From: Candidatus Gastranaerophilales bacterium
Lineage (GTDB): Bacteria > Cyanobacteriota > Vampirovibrionia > Gastranaerophilales > Gastranaerophilaceae
NCBI GenBank assembly: GCA_905235155.1
Contig: CAJOKJ010000005.1
Location: 17,829-81,828, forward strand
Reading direction: 5' to 3'
DNA length: 64,000 nucleotides
In this document: positions 46,604 to 54,976 of the stretch, in pieces
Layout of the letters: the number at the start of each line of letters is the position of its first letter
Position numbering within the stretch: the stretch's first letter is position 1
The notes under the pieces: model-generated
Databases searched by the model: none
What the model was told of the DNA's origin: nothing
What the model saw: only the letters and a program-made list of their open reading frames with translations
Position numbers and translations under genes: made by a program

Positions 46604-46801
46604 ATGGAAAGAAAAATATTAAGAAATAGAATTAAGTGTAAACATTGCGACGACATAATAGAATCAACAAGTGTACACGATTTTAAATTTTGCTCTTGTG
46701 GTAAGGTTGCAATAGACGGCGGTAAATGTTACCTTAAGCGAACCGGCAACCCAAATGATTGGGATGAATTAAGTGAAATAATTGACAGCAACCAAAGTTA
46801 A
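46604..46801 (+). CDS. Small zinc-ribbon-like protein
   Basis: 65-aa protein with a CKHC pair (about 13-16) and CSC (about 30-32) plus Cys41, suggesting a small zinc ribbon, in a pattern (NRIKCKHCDDIIES...HDFKFCSCG) that recurs in many phage and island genomes as an uncharacterised small protein. AAGGG lies 8 nt before the ATG. It overlaps the 3' end of the convergent HNH gene by 4 bp. Function unknown. Confidence 0.65.
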   Translation: MERKILRNRIKCKHCDDIIESTSVHDFKFCSCGKVAIDGGKCYLKRTGNPNDWDELSEIIDSNQS

Positions 46802-47489
46802 TTATCCCACACAACTTCATATACAAAAATATCTCTTATAATTCCCCTAACAATATAAGCATCGCAATAACCGACAATATATTGATATGAATGGTCTTGA
46901 ACATTAGTCCAATGAGTATATGTTTCTCCCTTATTGGACACTAAAATATTTGAGCAAGCTCGACATCCTATTTCGGGCATTTTTGTTAATTTGATGGGTT
47001 GAACAAATATTTCTCTTTCTTCTTTATTTAGTGTTGATACAAAATCATAAAATACACTGCTCGGAGGCTCTACTTCTGGTGTATTGAATTCAAACATTAA
47101 ATGCCCTTTAGCTAGTTTTAATATAACATTTTCAATTCTTTTTTCATTAATATTTATTTCATATCCATTTTTATTAAACTTTATGGACTGACTCATTTGT
47201 TTTAGTATTAAAGGTCTATCCTTTAAAGTTTGTTTTATATTGTTTCTTTTTAGTTTTTCCAATTCACAAGAACCAGAATATATGCATTCAAGTAAACGGC
47301 TAAATATTGTTCATCCAAAGAAAAACCTTCATTACATTTTTGGCAGCACGGAACAACTGGTAAATTGTCTGGGTACGGTTTTTCAAGAAACACTTTTGAA
47401 GGCACATGGTCTCTTGTCCCAAGTTCATTTCTGCAATATGTACAGTAATTTCGCTGTCTCTTATCTGAATAATCGCGTCTTTGTAACAT
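46798..47489 (-). pseudogene. HNH endonuclease-like gene broken by a frameshift
   Basis: Two overlapping frames belong to one gene. The first (47489 to 47250) carries CTYCRNELGTRDHVPSK and PCCQKCNEGFSLDEQYLA, an HNH-type zinc/metal motif. After that, the frame that continues naturally (L-E-C-I-Y-S-G-S-C-E-L-E-K-L-K-R) belongs to the second frame, which runs to 46798. One missing base near 47285-47290 accounts for the break. The C-terminal part contains CRACSN and a beta-rich end. Intact homologues would be about 230 aa. Probably inactive now. Confidence 0.6.
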
Positions 47490-47595
47490 AATATAAATGT
47501 ATTACATAAAATTATAATTACAATTTTGTATTAGAAAGTGTGATATATTGTAGGATTTAAGACTTAATAGAACTTAATCAACTTCTGTAATTTTA

Positions 47596-47663
47596 TTGAC
47601 TTGCATGTTAACTTTTGTTAAGATTATTGTATGAAAAAATACGTACTAGTAGCGGCATGCCGC
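47596..47663 (+). promoter_or_regulatory. Promoter and palindromic operator of the methyltransferase operon
   Basis: TTGACT (47596-47601), exact 17-nt spacer, TAAGAT (47619-47624), so transcription starts near 47631. In the leader, about 22 nt after +1, lies the perfect palindrome GCGGCATGCCGC (47652-47663), striking in such AT-rich DNA. It is well placed as a roadblock operator, possibly bound by the methyltransferase itself. Confidence 0.6.
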
Positions 47664-47679
47664 AGAAGTTAGGTCAATT

Positions 47680-48807
47680 ATGCGCATAGTGGATTTATTT
47701 TCAGGAGCAGGGGGCTTAACTTTTGGATTTTATTATAAATTAATTAATGGACAATTCTTAGAAAATGAGAATTGCGATATTGTTTTTGCAAATGAATGGG
47801 ATAAGGCAGCTGCAGAAGCTTTTAGAAAAAATTTTCCTAAAATTAATATGATTAATAAAGATATTAAAAAACTTACAGAAAAAGAAATATTGGATAATAT
47901 TTCTAATCAAGAAGTAGATTTAATTATTGGTGGTCCACCTTGTCAATCATATAGTACGATAGGGCGCCGTAAATATGATGATAAAGCAAAAATGTATGAA
48001 GAATACTATCGTTTGCTGTCAGTTATAAAGCCTAAAATGTTTTTGTTTGAAAATGTAAAAGGCATGTTATCAATGAAAAACCCCAAAGGTGGAAAGGTTA
48101 TTGAGGATATCAAAAGTAGATTTGATAGTATTGAATACGATATTGATTATAGAGTCCTTAATGCTGCTGATTACGGCGTCCCCCAAAATAGAGAACGTGT
48201 TTTTATTATTGGTTGGCGTAAAGATTTAAATATAAACTGGTCTTTTGACAATATAGAAAAGTCGAAAAAACAAATATCTATTAAGCAAGCTATTAATGAC
48301 TTACCATCAGTACCTGCTGGCGAAAATATTAAATCATATAAAGGTAAACAACCAACAAATGACTATCAAAAATTAATGCGAAATAAATCAGGCGGAATTT
48401 CATGCCATTTCTCACCAATATATGGAGATAAAATTCAAACAGTTATCAATAATGTAATACAAGGTGAGGGTAAAAATTATATAAATCAGCTTGTTGATGA
48501 AGGTAAAATTCCCCAAGAATATCGCCTAACATCAGGCTACAATAACACATATGGTAGATTAATAGAAAATCAACCAAGTACAACAATCACAAATAACATG
48601 TCAACACCTTCTGGTTTAAGATGTATTCATTATAGGGAAAATAGAGCATTAACACCAAGAGAAGGAGCAAGGATACAGTCTTTTCCCGATTGGTTTGAAT
48701 TTGTAGGGACAAAAAAAGATATTACCACTCAAATAGGTAATGCTGTACCACCATTGTTAGCAATGAAGATAGCAACTCAAATTGAAAAAGTTTTAAGTGA
48801 GGTTTAG
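47680..48807 (+). CDS. DNA cytosine-5 methyltransferase
   Basis: 375-aa C5-MTase with motifs in normal order: I (DLFSGAGGLTFGF, 4-16), IV with the catalytic Cys (GGPPCQSYS, about 86-94), VI (FENVKGM, about 125-131), VIII (PQNRERVFIIG, about 167-177), a target-recognition region (about 190-320) and X (GNAVPPLLA, about 355-363). It methylates cytosine in a specific DNA site. No restriction enzyme or Vsr-like gene is adjacent. It leads an operon with a dual-GHKL ATPase (start codon directly after its stop) and a receiver-domain gene, so methylation may mark self DNA for that unit. Confidence 0.93.
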   Translation: MRIVDLFSGAGGLTFGFYYKLINGQFLENENCDIVFANEWDKAAAEAFRKNFPKINMINKDIKKLTEKEILDNISNQEVDLIIGGPPCQSYSTIGRRKYDDKAKMYEEYYRLLSVIKPKMFLFENVKGMLSMKNPKGGKVIEDIKSRFDSIEYDIDYRVLNAADYGVPQNRERVFIIGWRKDLNINWSFDNIEKSKKQISIKQAINDLPSVPAGENIKSYKGKQPTNDYQKLMRNKSGGISCHFSPIYGDKIQTVINNVIQGEGKNYINQLVDEGKIPQEYRLTSGYNNTYGRLIENQPSTTITNNMSTPSGLRCIHYRENRALTPREGARIQSFPDWFEFVGTKKDITTQIGNAVPPLLAMKIATQIEKVLSEV

Positions 48808-50895
48808 GTGCAAAATACAGAAAATAGTATACAATTCAATTTTTCATACTATGCTTTAAAATTATTAGGCAAAAATTTATATAGTAATCCATGGAGTGCT
48901 ATTTCAGAATTAGTTGCAAACGGATTAGATGCACAAGCTACTTCGGTAAAACTTTTTATAAATATGTCCCAAAAAGAACACTCTACCATTGAAATACTAG
49001 ACAATGGTTCAGGAATGAGTTATGAAGATTTGGCAAATAAGTATGTTTTTATGGGGAAAAATAAACGCGATGATTTACCAAATGAATTAAAAAACACCGT
49101 TATGGGAAGAAAAGGTATTGGTAAATTAGCAGCTTTATTTTTATCAAAAAAATATTATATTATTACAAAAACGAATAACAAAGAGGAATCTTCTTGGTAC
49201 TTAGATTCAAAAAATGCTGATGATTCTTCTATTCCAACTTTAGAAAAATGTTCAACAAATGATGCAAATATAGAAACCATTGATGTTTGGAGTACATATA
49301 AATCGGGGACGCTAATTAAGCTAACAGATGTTGACTTGACAGGCATTGGTTATTACAAATTAGAAGGTCTAAAAGCTAGGCTTGCAAACTTTTTTTTGAC
49401 GGATTCGCTAAGAAGTTCTATTGAGATTTGTGTTCTAAATAATGAAACTGATAAAATACATTTTGAGCCTGTAAAAAAAGATATAGCATTCAAAAATATG
49501 TACATGTTATTTTCTGATGATAAATCGGATGTAAAAAAACAAATTGCAAGTACAGTTGTTGTGGGAAAAACTTCGTATCCAGAAGTAGCAGAAAAAAAAC
49601 GAAAAGTAAAAGTATTAACAGAAATAGAATTTCCTAATATAAAAGGGGAAAAAGAATTAACTTTAAAAGATGGTATAACAAAGGCTAATGTAAAATATGA
49701 AATGAATGGTTGGATTGGTATACATACGTCAATCGAGAATAAGTATGCAAATTTAAATGATGAAAGATATTTAAAAAATGAGGTTTTTAACCCAAACCAA
49801 CTTAGATTATATGTAAGAAAGAAATTGGCTGTTGAAAACTTTTTAGATATTCTTAAAAATACGCAAGCATTTTCAAATTATATTGAAGGTGAAATTAGTT
49901 TTGATATTTTAGATGATGACAGGTTTGAAGATATTGCTACAACAAACCGTCAAAGTTTAGTAACCGATGATGAACGTGTAAAACTTCTTATTGAAATATT
50001 AAATCCCATTATTGGTAAAATGATTCGTGAACGTGTTAGATTAGGTCAAGAAGTAAAAAAAGAAGAAGATGCTATTGAAGCCGAGATAGAACGTCAACGC
50101 GAAGAAAAAGAGCGCGAACAAGAAGAAGCACGGCAAAAAGCTGAAAAGGAAGCTAAAGAAGAAAGAAAAGAAAAAGAAAAAGAAAAAGAAAGACGGCAAA
50201 AAGCTGAAAAAACTTTAGAACAAACAAATAGTGAGAATGTTTTTTTAAGAAAAACAACAAATGTTGACATAGATGCACTATTAACAACATTTCATAGTGT
50301 CTTAAATGATTCGGAAGCCATTACAGAAGTGATAAATTTATATACTCCTCCTACACTTTCAAATATTAATGATTTAGTAGATGGTGTAAAAGAAGCAAAT
50401 CAAAAAATTTATACAATATCAAAAATGGCAACATTAAAAAATTTTAGTGATAAAAAAGAGCCTATAAATGGAGACTTTATAACATTTTTAAAATTTTATC
50501 TTAAAGAATTAAGTTCTTATAAGTACAATAAGAATGTACAATTTATAGATAATTTAGATGATAAATACAAATTGAATAAAGAATTTATACCAATAGAAAT
50601 AATTTTAATGATGGATAATATAGTTAGTAATTCAAAAAAAGCAAAAGCAAAAGCGATTGAATTAAAAACGATAAAAAAAGGAAATTCTATATTTATAAAT
50701 ATACAAGATAATGGAAAAGGGCTTAATCCAGAAGCAAATAAAACTTTAATCTTTGAGAAAGGCAAATCTTATACAAATGGGTCTGGTTTAGGTTTATATC
50801 AAGTAAAAAATGCAATTAAAAAACTTGGTGGCAATGTAGAATACAAAGAAACTGAAATAGGTTTTTGCTTGGAGGTTATATTTATATGCAACTAG
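48808..50895 (+). CDS. Protein with two GHKL ATPase modules (MORC-like and histidine-kinase-like)
   Basis: 695 aa, starting with GTG immediately after the methyltransferase stop. Module 1 (about 1-200) resembles MORC/Hsp90-type ATPases: N-box AISELVANGLDA (about 32-43), LDNGSGM (about 61-67), GRKGIGKLAAL (about 96-106). A middle beta-rich region follows (about 200-400), then a very charged coiled coil of Glu/Lys/Arg (about 412-475). Module 2 (about 490-695) is a histidine-kinase-like core: N-box-like MMDNIVSNSKKAKAKAI, G1 IQDNGKGL, G2 GSGLGLYQVKNAI. A standard H-box with phospho-acceptor His is not obvious. It overlaps the next gene by 10 bp. Likely a DNA- or damage-sensing ATPase signalling to the receiver protein. 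Confidence 0.8.
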   Translation: MQNTENSIQFNFSYYALKLLGKNLYSNPWSAISELVANGLDAQATSVKLFINMSQKEHSTIEILDNGSGMSYEDLANKYVFMGKNKRDDLPNELKNTVMGRKGIGKLAALFLSKKYYIITKTNNKEESSWYLDSKNADDSSIPTLEKCSTNDANIETIDVWSTYKSGTLIKLTDVDLTGIGYYKLEGLKARLANFFLTDSLRSSIEICVLNNETDKIHFEPVKKDIAFKNMYMLFSDDKSDVKKQIASTVVVGKTSYPEVAEKKRKVKVLTEIEFPNIKGEKELTLKDGITKANVKYEMNGWIGIHTSIENKYANLNDERYLKNEVFNPNQLRLYVRKKLAVENFLDILKNTQAFSNYIEGEISFDILDDDRFEDIATTNRQSLVTDDERVKLLIEILNPIIGKMIRERVRLGQEVKKEEDAIEAEIERQREEKEREQEEARQKAEKEAKEERKEKEKEKERRQKAEKTLEQTNSENVFLRKTTNVDIDALLTTFHSVLNDSEAITEVINLYTPPTLSNINDLVDGVKEANQKIYTISKMATLKNFSDKKEPINGDFITFLKFYLKELSSYKYNKNVQFIDNLDDKYKLNKEFIPIEIILMMDNIVSNSKKAKAKAIELKTIKKGNSIFINIQDNGKGLNPEANKTLIFEKGKSYTNGSGLGLYQVKNAIKKLGGNVEYKETEIGFCLEVIFICN

Positions 50896-51836
50896 ATTAT
50901 AATGTTCTTTGGATTGATGATAACAATCTATGGAGACAATCCGCAGTTAGAAAAATTGAAAAATGTATTACAGATTGTGGTTTTTCCCCCATAATTTCAG
51001 AATATTCTAATGGCAGTACAATTTTTCAGGAAAAATTTGATTTATCTTCATATGACTTGATTTTTATGGATTATGACATAAAAGACCCAAAGAATACAAA
51101 CATAGATACAGGATTAGAATTAATAAAACAAATTCGCAATAATAAAATTTACTCTAATATAATTTTCTATTCAAGTATAACAAATGATTTACCAGAAAAA
51201 GTAAAAGAGCAAGGGATACAAAATACTTATATATTTGAAAGAGAAGATTTTAGAGATGAAAATATTGATTCTATAAAAGAAGTAATAGAATTTATTTTGA
51301 ATCGTGCAAATTCAGTGAATATTATGCGTGGTATTGTAATGGCAGAACTTGCAAATTTTGATAATATAATACTTGATATAATTGAAAATGTCACATTAGA
51401 AAAAAAGTGGGATAAAATATTTAATTTGATTACAAAAAATAGACAAAGATTTTGTAAAGAACTAATAAAATCTCATTCCGATTTAAGAGACAAAAAGGAA
51501 GAATTATTATCTATTTGTGAAAATATAAGAACAAAATTTGATATTGAAGAAATAAAAAATTTAATTTTGGATGAAAATCAAAGTTCAGCAATTTTTACTA
51601 GCTCCTCAAGAGCAGATTTCTTAAAAACTATACTTAATGAAAAACAGATTAAACTAAAAGATGACAATGATTTTGTAGCAAACTACAGTTCAGACATAAT
51701 ACAAAAAAGAAATAAGTTAGGGCATTGTGTAAATATTGCTGAATGTGCAGATGAAGATTTTCTGCAAATAAGAAAAAACATTATAAAACATCGCAAGAAT
51801 CTTACTGAGATAAAAGATTTATTATTAGTCTCTTAA
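50886..51836 (+). CDS. Receiver-domain protein with C-terminal HEPN-like domain
   Basis: 316 aa from ATG 50886 (GGAGG 10 nt upstream, inside the preceding gene). Residues about 5-130 form a response-regulator receiver: acidic pair in VLWIDDNN (about 11-12), phospho-acceptor Asp in IFMDYDI (about 61), the Ser/Thr switch in FYSSIT. The Lys normally at the end of strand 5 is not evident. The C-terminal half is all helical, with no DNA-binding domain; it contains R275-N-K-L-G-H280 followed by FLQIRKNIIKHRKNL, the R-x4-H pattern and trailing helix of HEPN RNases. I infer a phosphorelay-controlled toxin-like effector of the methyltransferase/GHKL unit. Confidence 0.65.
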   Translation: MQLDYNVLWIDDNNLWRQSAVRKIEKCITDCGFSPIISEYSNGSTIFQEKFDLSSYDLIFMDYDIKDPKNTNIDTGLELIKQIRNNKIYSNIIFYSSITNDLPEKVKEQGIQNTYIFEREDFRDENIDSIKEVIEFILNRANSVNIMRGIVMAELANFDNIILDIIENVTLEKKWDKIFNLITKNRQRFCKELIKSHSDLRDKKEELLSICENIRTKFDIEEIKNLILDENQSSAIFTSSSRADFLKTILNEKQIKLKDDNDFVANYSSDIIQKRNKLGHCVNIAECADEDFLQIRKNIIKHRKNLTEIKDLLLVS

Positions 51837-51928
51837 TTTCAAACTTTTGCAAAATTATTCTAACCGTATGCTTTTACTTAATTTCTTTCTCGATAAAATT
51901 GTTTTTATGCGATTTTAAAGGAGGAAGA

Positions 51929-52144
51929 ATGGTAGAAGTTAAGAATGAAGAACAGGAAGAAACAATGCGAGAGGTGGGACACCTTTTATTAGAGGTCAAG
52001 TGTTTAGCAAGATTAGGAGCTTTGGCTTCTGATTCTTGCATAATTGATGATGAATTACAAATGCAGGATAATTTAGAATATTACTTTGCATTAAAGCAAG
52101 TTGCAAATCTTATTCGCAAAATTGAGCATTTGCTCTTTGATTAA
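51929..52144 (+). CDS. Small paralogous protein 1 (GALASDS motif)
   Basis: 71-aa helical protein, start set by AAAGGAGGAAG just before ATG 51929. It shares with the protein at 52288 the block GALASDS-x-IIDD-x-LQ followed by YY and an amphipathic helix. No known family recognised. It is preceded by about 90 nt of AT-rich sequence after the REC-HEPN gene and may have its own promoter. Possible roles: regulator, antitoxin or anti-defence factor; none can be chosen from sequence. Confidence 0.65.
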   Translation: MVEVKNEEQEETMREVGHLLLEVKCLARLGALASDSCIIDDELQMQDNLEYYFALKQVANLIRKIEHLLFD

Positions 52145-52287
52145 GTTCTAATATTTATGCTCATATTTTATTAATTATATTTTCTACTCATAAAAATAAA
52201 CCGGATACACAAAATAACCGAGACACCGTAAAATGATTCTATAAAATAGCTAGTTATAAACGTATAAACACAAAGGAGCAAATTTTT

Positions 52288-52512
52288 ATGTGCGAAAATA
52301 ACGAAATAAATCGGCTCAAAAATAGTATCATAAATGCAAGAATGATTTTATACGACTTGCAAGTGTTCATTAAGTACGGCGCCCTCGCAAGTGATTCTAA
52401 TATTATTGATGATGATTTGCAGTTAAACAAAAGCAATGACGATTATTACATATATTTCAGAACATTAAACAAGAAGCTAAATAAAGCAATTAAAGTTCTT
52501 CAAACAGATTAG
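52288..52512 (+). CDS. Small paralogous protein 2 (GALASDS motif)
   Basis: 74-aa helical protein with AAAGGAG 9 nt before its ATG. It is paralogous to the 51929 protein: KYGALASDSNIIDDDLQ here against RLGALASDSCIIDDELQ there. The two share little outside this block and the overall length, so the duplication is old and the motif is presumably functional. Its 3' end overlaps the convergent XRE gene by 23 bp. Confidence 0.65.
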   Translation: MCENNEINRLKNSIINARMILYDLQVFIKYGALASDSNIIDDDLQLNKSNDDYYIYFRTLNKKLNKAIKVLQTD

Positions 52513-52705
52513 AAGGTTTAACATTTAAAGCACGCGCAATTTTAAACACATTTTCAACCGTTGTATTTCTTTCACCGCGTTCAATCATACCAATAAAATT
52601 AGGGGACATATCAAGAATTTCTGCAAGTTCAAGTTGTGTTAGATTATGGTCTAACCTCAAAGCTTTTAAACGCTTTCCGAATTTTTGTAAATCCTTTTTG
52701 CTCAT
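52490..52705 (-). CDS. XRE-family regulator, minimal
   Basis: 71-aa single-domain HTH_3 protein: KRLKALRLDHNLTQLELAEIL, SPNFIGMIERGERNTT, then KIARALNVKPSNLFEEL. It is probably the repressor of island B or of the adjacent secreted-protein cluster, to which it is divergent (113 nt between starts). No strong ribosome site; TATATT lies about 15 nt upstream of the ATG. Confidence 0.85.
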   Translation of the reverse strand: MSKKDLQKFGKRLKALRLDHNLTQLELAEILDMSPNFIGMIERGERNTTVENVFKIARALNVKPSNLFEEL

Positions 52706-52817
52706 TTCTATATTTTCGTGTTAATATACACATATATAAATAAACTGACCGTGCGTTTTATTCCCAAAATGGTTAGTAAATAAGAATAATCAAACTAAAA
52801 CTAGGAGATGTTTACAA

Positions 52818-53498
52818 ATGAAAAAGATTTTAATTTTATTCGCAGCAATTATGTGTTTTGCAAGTGTACCAATGGCAGAAGCAAAAAAGCCCATGCCGGA
52901 AGATATTGCTCAAATAGGATTTAACATATTAGAAGCTAACAACATACAAAAAAGAATGGTTTTTAAATATACACCGTTAATTAAAAATCCACGTGCAAGT
53001 CTTGATTATAAACCTAAAAATACTGCTCTTGATACAACAGGCAGAATAATCTGGGTTTATGGTGATACTTTAAATTTAGTTGATGATGAAAATGAATTAG
53101 CAGGTTTATTAAGTTATGCTGCTGTTATGGGTGAAAATTCATACAAAGGAATGTTTAGGGGATTTTTCTCTCAGGCTGCTTATTCTATTGACCCAATGAC
53201 AAGCAGAAAAAAAGAAAATGACGCAGACAAAAAAGCTGTAGATTATATGGTAAAAGCCGGATATAATCCTGTCGCATTGATTACGGTATATAACAAAACG
53301 CTTGCACAGACTCGTTATGAATGGTGCCATTTTTCACCGCTTGCAACAAAAAGAATGGTAAATATTTATGAGCATATTTATAAAAAATATCCTCAATATC
53401 TTACAAACAATGTCTATGAAAACAACATATATTACAAAAATTTCTTATCAACCACAGGAAAAGAAATGAAGAAAATTGAAAAGAACCTAAACAAATAA
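52818..53498 (+). CDS. M48-like protease homologue lacking HExxH, secreted
   Basis: 226 aa with a Sec signal peptide (cleavage after AEA, about residue 22). The rest follows the M48 metallopeptidase plan: a beta segment with TGRIIWVYGDTLNLV, the helix DENELAGLLSYAAVMGEN where active enzymes have ELAxVLAHExxH, and the later ADKKAVDYMVKAGYNP element (normally EADxxAxxYMxxAGYDP). The zinc-binding His residues and the catalytic Glu are replaced (SYAAVM), so it should be catalytically dead, perhaps a binding or scaffold protein in the periplasm. AGGAG precedes the ATG. First of five exported or membrane proteins in a row. Confidence 0.7.
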   Translation: MKKILILFAAIMCFASVPMAEAKKPMPEDIAQIGFNILEANNIQKRMVFKYTPLIKNPRASLDYKPKNTALDTTGRIIWVYGDTLNLVDDENELAGLLSYAAVMGENSYKGMFRGFFSQAAYSIDPMTSRKKENDADKKAVDYMVKAGYNPVALITVYNKTLAQTRYEWCHFSPLATKRMVNIYEHIYKKYPQYLTNNVYENNIYYKNFLSTTGKEMKKIEKNLNK

Positions 53499-53507
53499 GG
53501 AGCCGGC

Positions 53508-53780
53508 ATGAAAAAATTATTGATTTTAAGTTTTGTTTTATTTGCCATATCCGGCAAGAGTTTTGCTTACTATTCTTATGAACAGATTAAATATGAGCAA
53601 AGTATAGGAAGCCATGAAACACTTGACAGGGTAATGGAAAATCCTAAACAAGCTGAAAAGATGTATTATCAGTACATGAATGAAAAGAATAATTATAATA
53701 GAGATTCTTACAATTATTCAAGACCAACATACACAGAAGAAAAACCATTGTATAAATTTGGGAATTCTTCAGAGTTATAG
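53508..53780 (+). CDS. Small secreted hypothetical protein
   Basis: 90-aa protein with a Sec signal peptide (MKKLLILSFVLFAISGKSFA) and a short Tyr/Asn/Glu-rich mature part (about 70 aa) that is probably disordered. AAGGAG lies 7 nt before the ATG, and the gap to the M48-like gene is only 9 nt, so the two are co-transcribed. No family recognised. Confidence 0.65.
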   Translation: MKKLLILSFVLFAISGKSFAYYSYEQIKYEQSIGSHETLDRVMENPKQAEKMYYQYMNEKNNYNRDSYNYSRPTYTEEKPLYKFGNSSEL

Positions 53781-53807
53781 TAACTTATTGTTGCACAAGG
53801 AGGACCA

Positions 53808-54560
53808 GTGACAATAATTATAATACTTTTAATAGTTTTAATTCTTTTTATAGCAATGGTTGTTAACGGTGCAGATTCAGCATATCCAAACAATTATCAG
53901 AATCAAAAAACAAATTTTGATTCTATATTGGATAAAATAAATTTAGAATTTTTAAATAATACAGCTAATCAAATTAAAGAAGAAAGACAAATCGAACAAG
54001 CAGAAGCTTTATTTTTAGCTGCATGCCAGATTATAGACTTAATTGACCGCGAAAAAAGAGGAGATAAAAATGTATATAGAAATCCGTTAGAGTCTCCATA
54101 TTCAATAGCAAGAATAAATTTACTTGGCATTATATCTGATAATTATCCGAACATACAAGACAGGTTCATGGATTATCTTAAAAACAAGTTTGAAAATAAA
54201 ATGCAAAATAATTCTAAATTAAATGATAAAATTTTTGTCGATAAATTATATGAAAAACTTGGTACAAAAAGCGGTAATTCATTTGATTTTACAGAATTGA
54301 TAAATTATAACGCGGATATAATTGTTAAAGAAGAAAACAAAGATTTAAAAGAAGCGACATATTTAGCAATATGTTTAATTTATGATGATTTAATGGATAA
54401 AAGAAGTCCACAAGGTATTCAAGATTTAATGACTTGTGTTCAAAGTGATTATTCGGAATTATTTAATGATGTTATGACTTATGCAGCTTGGAAGTATCAA
54501 CCACAATTAGTATTTAAACCTGAGTTTGACGAATATATGAGAAAACGGCACTCAAAATAA
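53808..54560 (+). CDS. Membrane-anchored helical protein
   Basis: 250 aa, starting with GTG after a strong AAGGAGGA site. One N-terminal membrane segment (about 2-17), then a helical, TPR- or ARM-like body rich in Glu, Asp and Asn. No catalytic motif. Likely a single-pass protein with its body in the periplasm or cytoplasm. Same operon as the two secreted proteins before it. Not recognised. Confidence 0.6.
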   Translation: MTIIIILLIVLILFIAMVVNGADSAYPNNYQNQKTNFDSILDKINLEFLNNTANQIKEERQIEQAEALFLAACQIIDLIDREKRGDKNVYRNPLESPYSIARINLLGIISDNYPNIQDRFMDYLKNKFENKMQNNSKLNDKIFVDKLYEKLGTKSGNSFDFTELINYNADIIVKEENKDLKEATYLAICLIYDDLMDKRSPQGIQDLMTCVQSDYSELFNDVMTYAAWKYQPQLVFKPEFDEYMRKRHSK

Positions 54561-54572
54561 GGATACTATTTT

Positions 54573-54968
54573 ATGATTAAATTTTTATTACTTTTAATAA
54601 TATTTGCAGTAATGTTTATTTTTAAAATATTTGCTTCTTTGGTAGGAACAGCAAGTGTTGCAATAAATAAACGAGGAACTTTTATAAATTTCGGTAATCA
54701 ATATTTAAAAAATACAAGGGTATGTTATAGCCTTATTACACCATATATGGGACAGCTTGTAGATGATATTTTTGCGTTTGCAAAAGAAAGAAATTATAAA
54801 CTAGCAGATGAAACAGAATTTGTGGAAAGTGTTTTATATAGATGTGTTTGGACATTATGTCAAGAGGAAGTCCCAATGGTGCGTAAACCACAAGTTTTAC
54901 CTAAGATAGAACACGAAGCCATGTTTTTTACTTATGAATTTTTGTCAAAATATAATATAAAAAATTAA
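54573..54968 (+). CDS. Small membrane-anchored protein
   Basis: 131 aa, with a long N-terminal hydrophobic segment (about 3-30), then a soluble part with three Cys residues (CYS, CVW, CQE). No family recognised. It follows the previous gene by 12 nt and precedes the WG-repeat gene by 8 nt, so it is within one operon of exported proteins. Confidence 0.6.
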   Translation: MIKFLLLLIIFAVMFIFKIFASLVGTASVAINKRGTFINFGNQYLKNTRVCYSLITPYMGQLVDDIFAFAKERNYKLADETEFVESVLYRCVWTLCQEEVPMVRKPQVLPKIEHEAMFFTYEFLSKYNIKN

Positions 54969-54976
54969 GAGGTTTT

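Noticed and set aside
47680..51836. Classical type II restriction-modification system
   Set aside because: No restriction endonuclease motif is seen in the two downstream genes; they carry GHKL, receiver and HEPN-like features instead.
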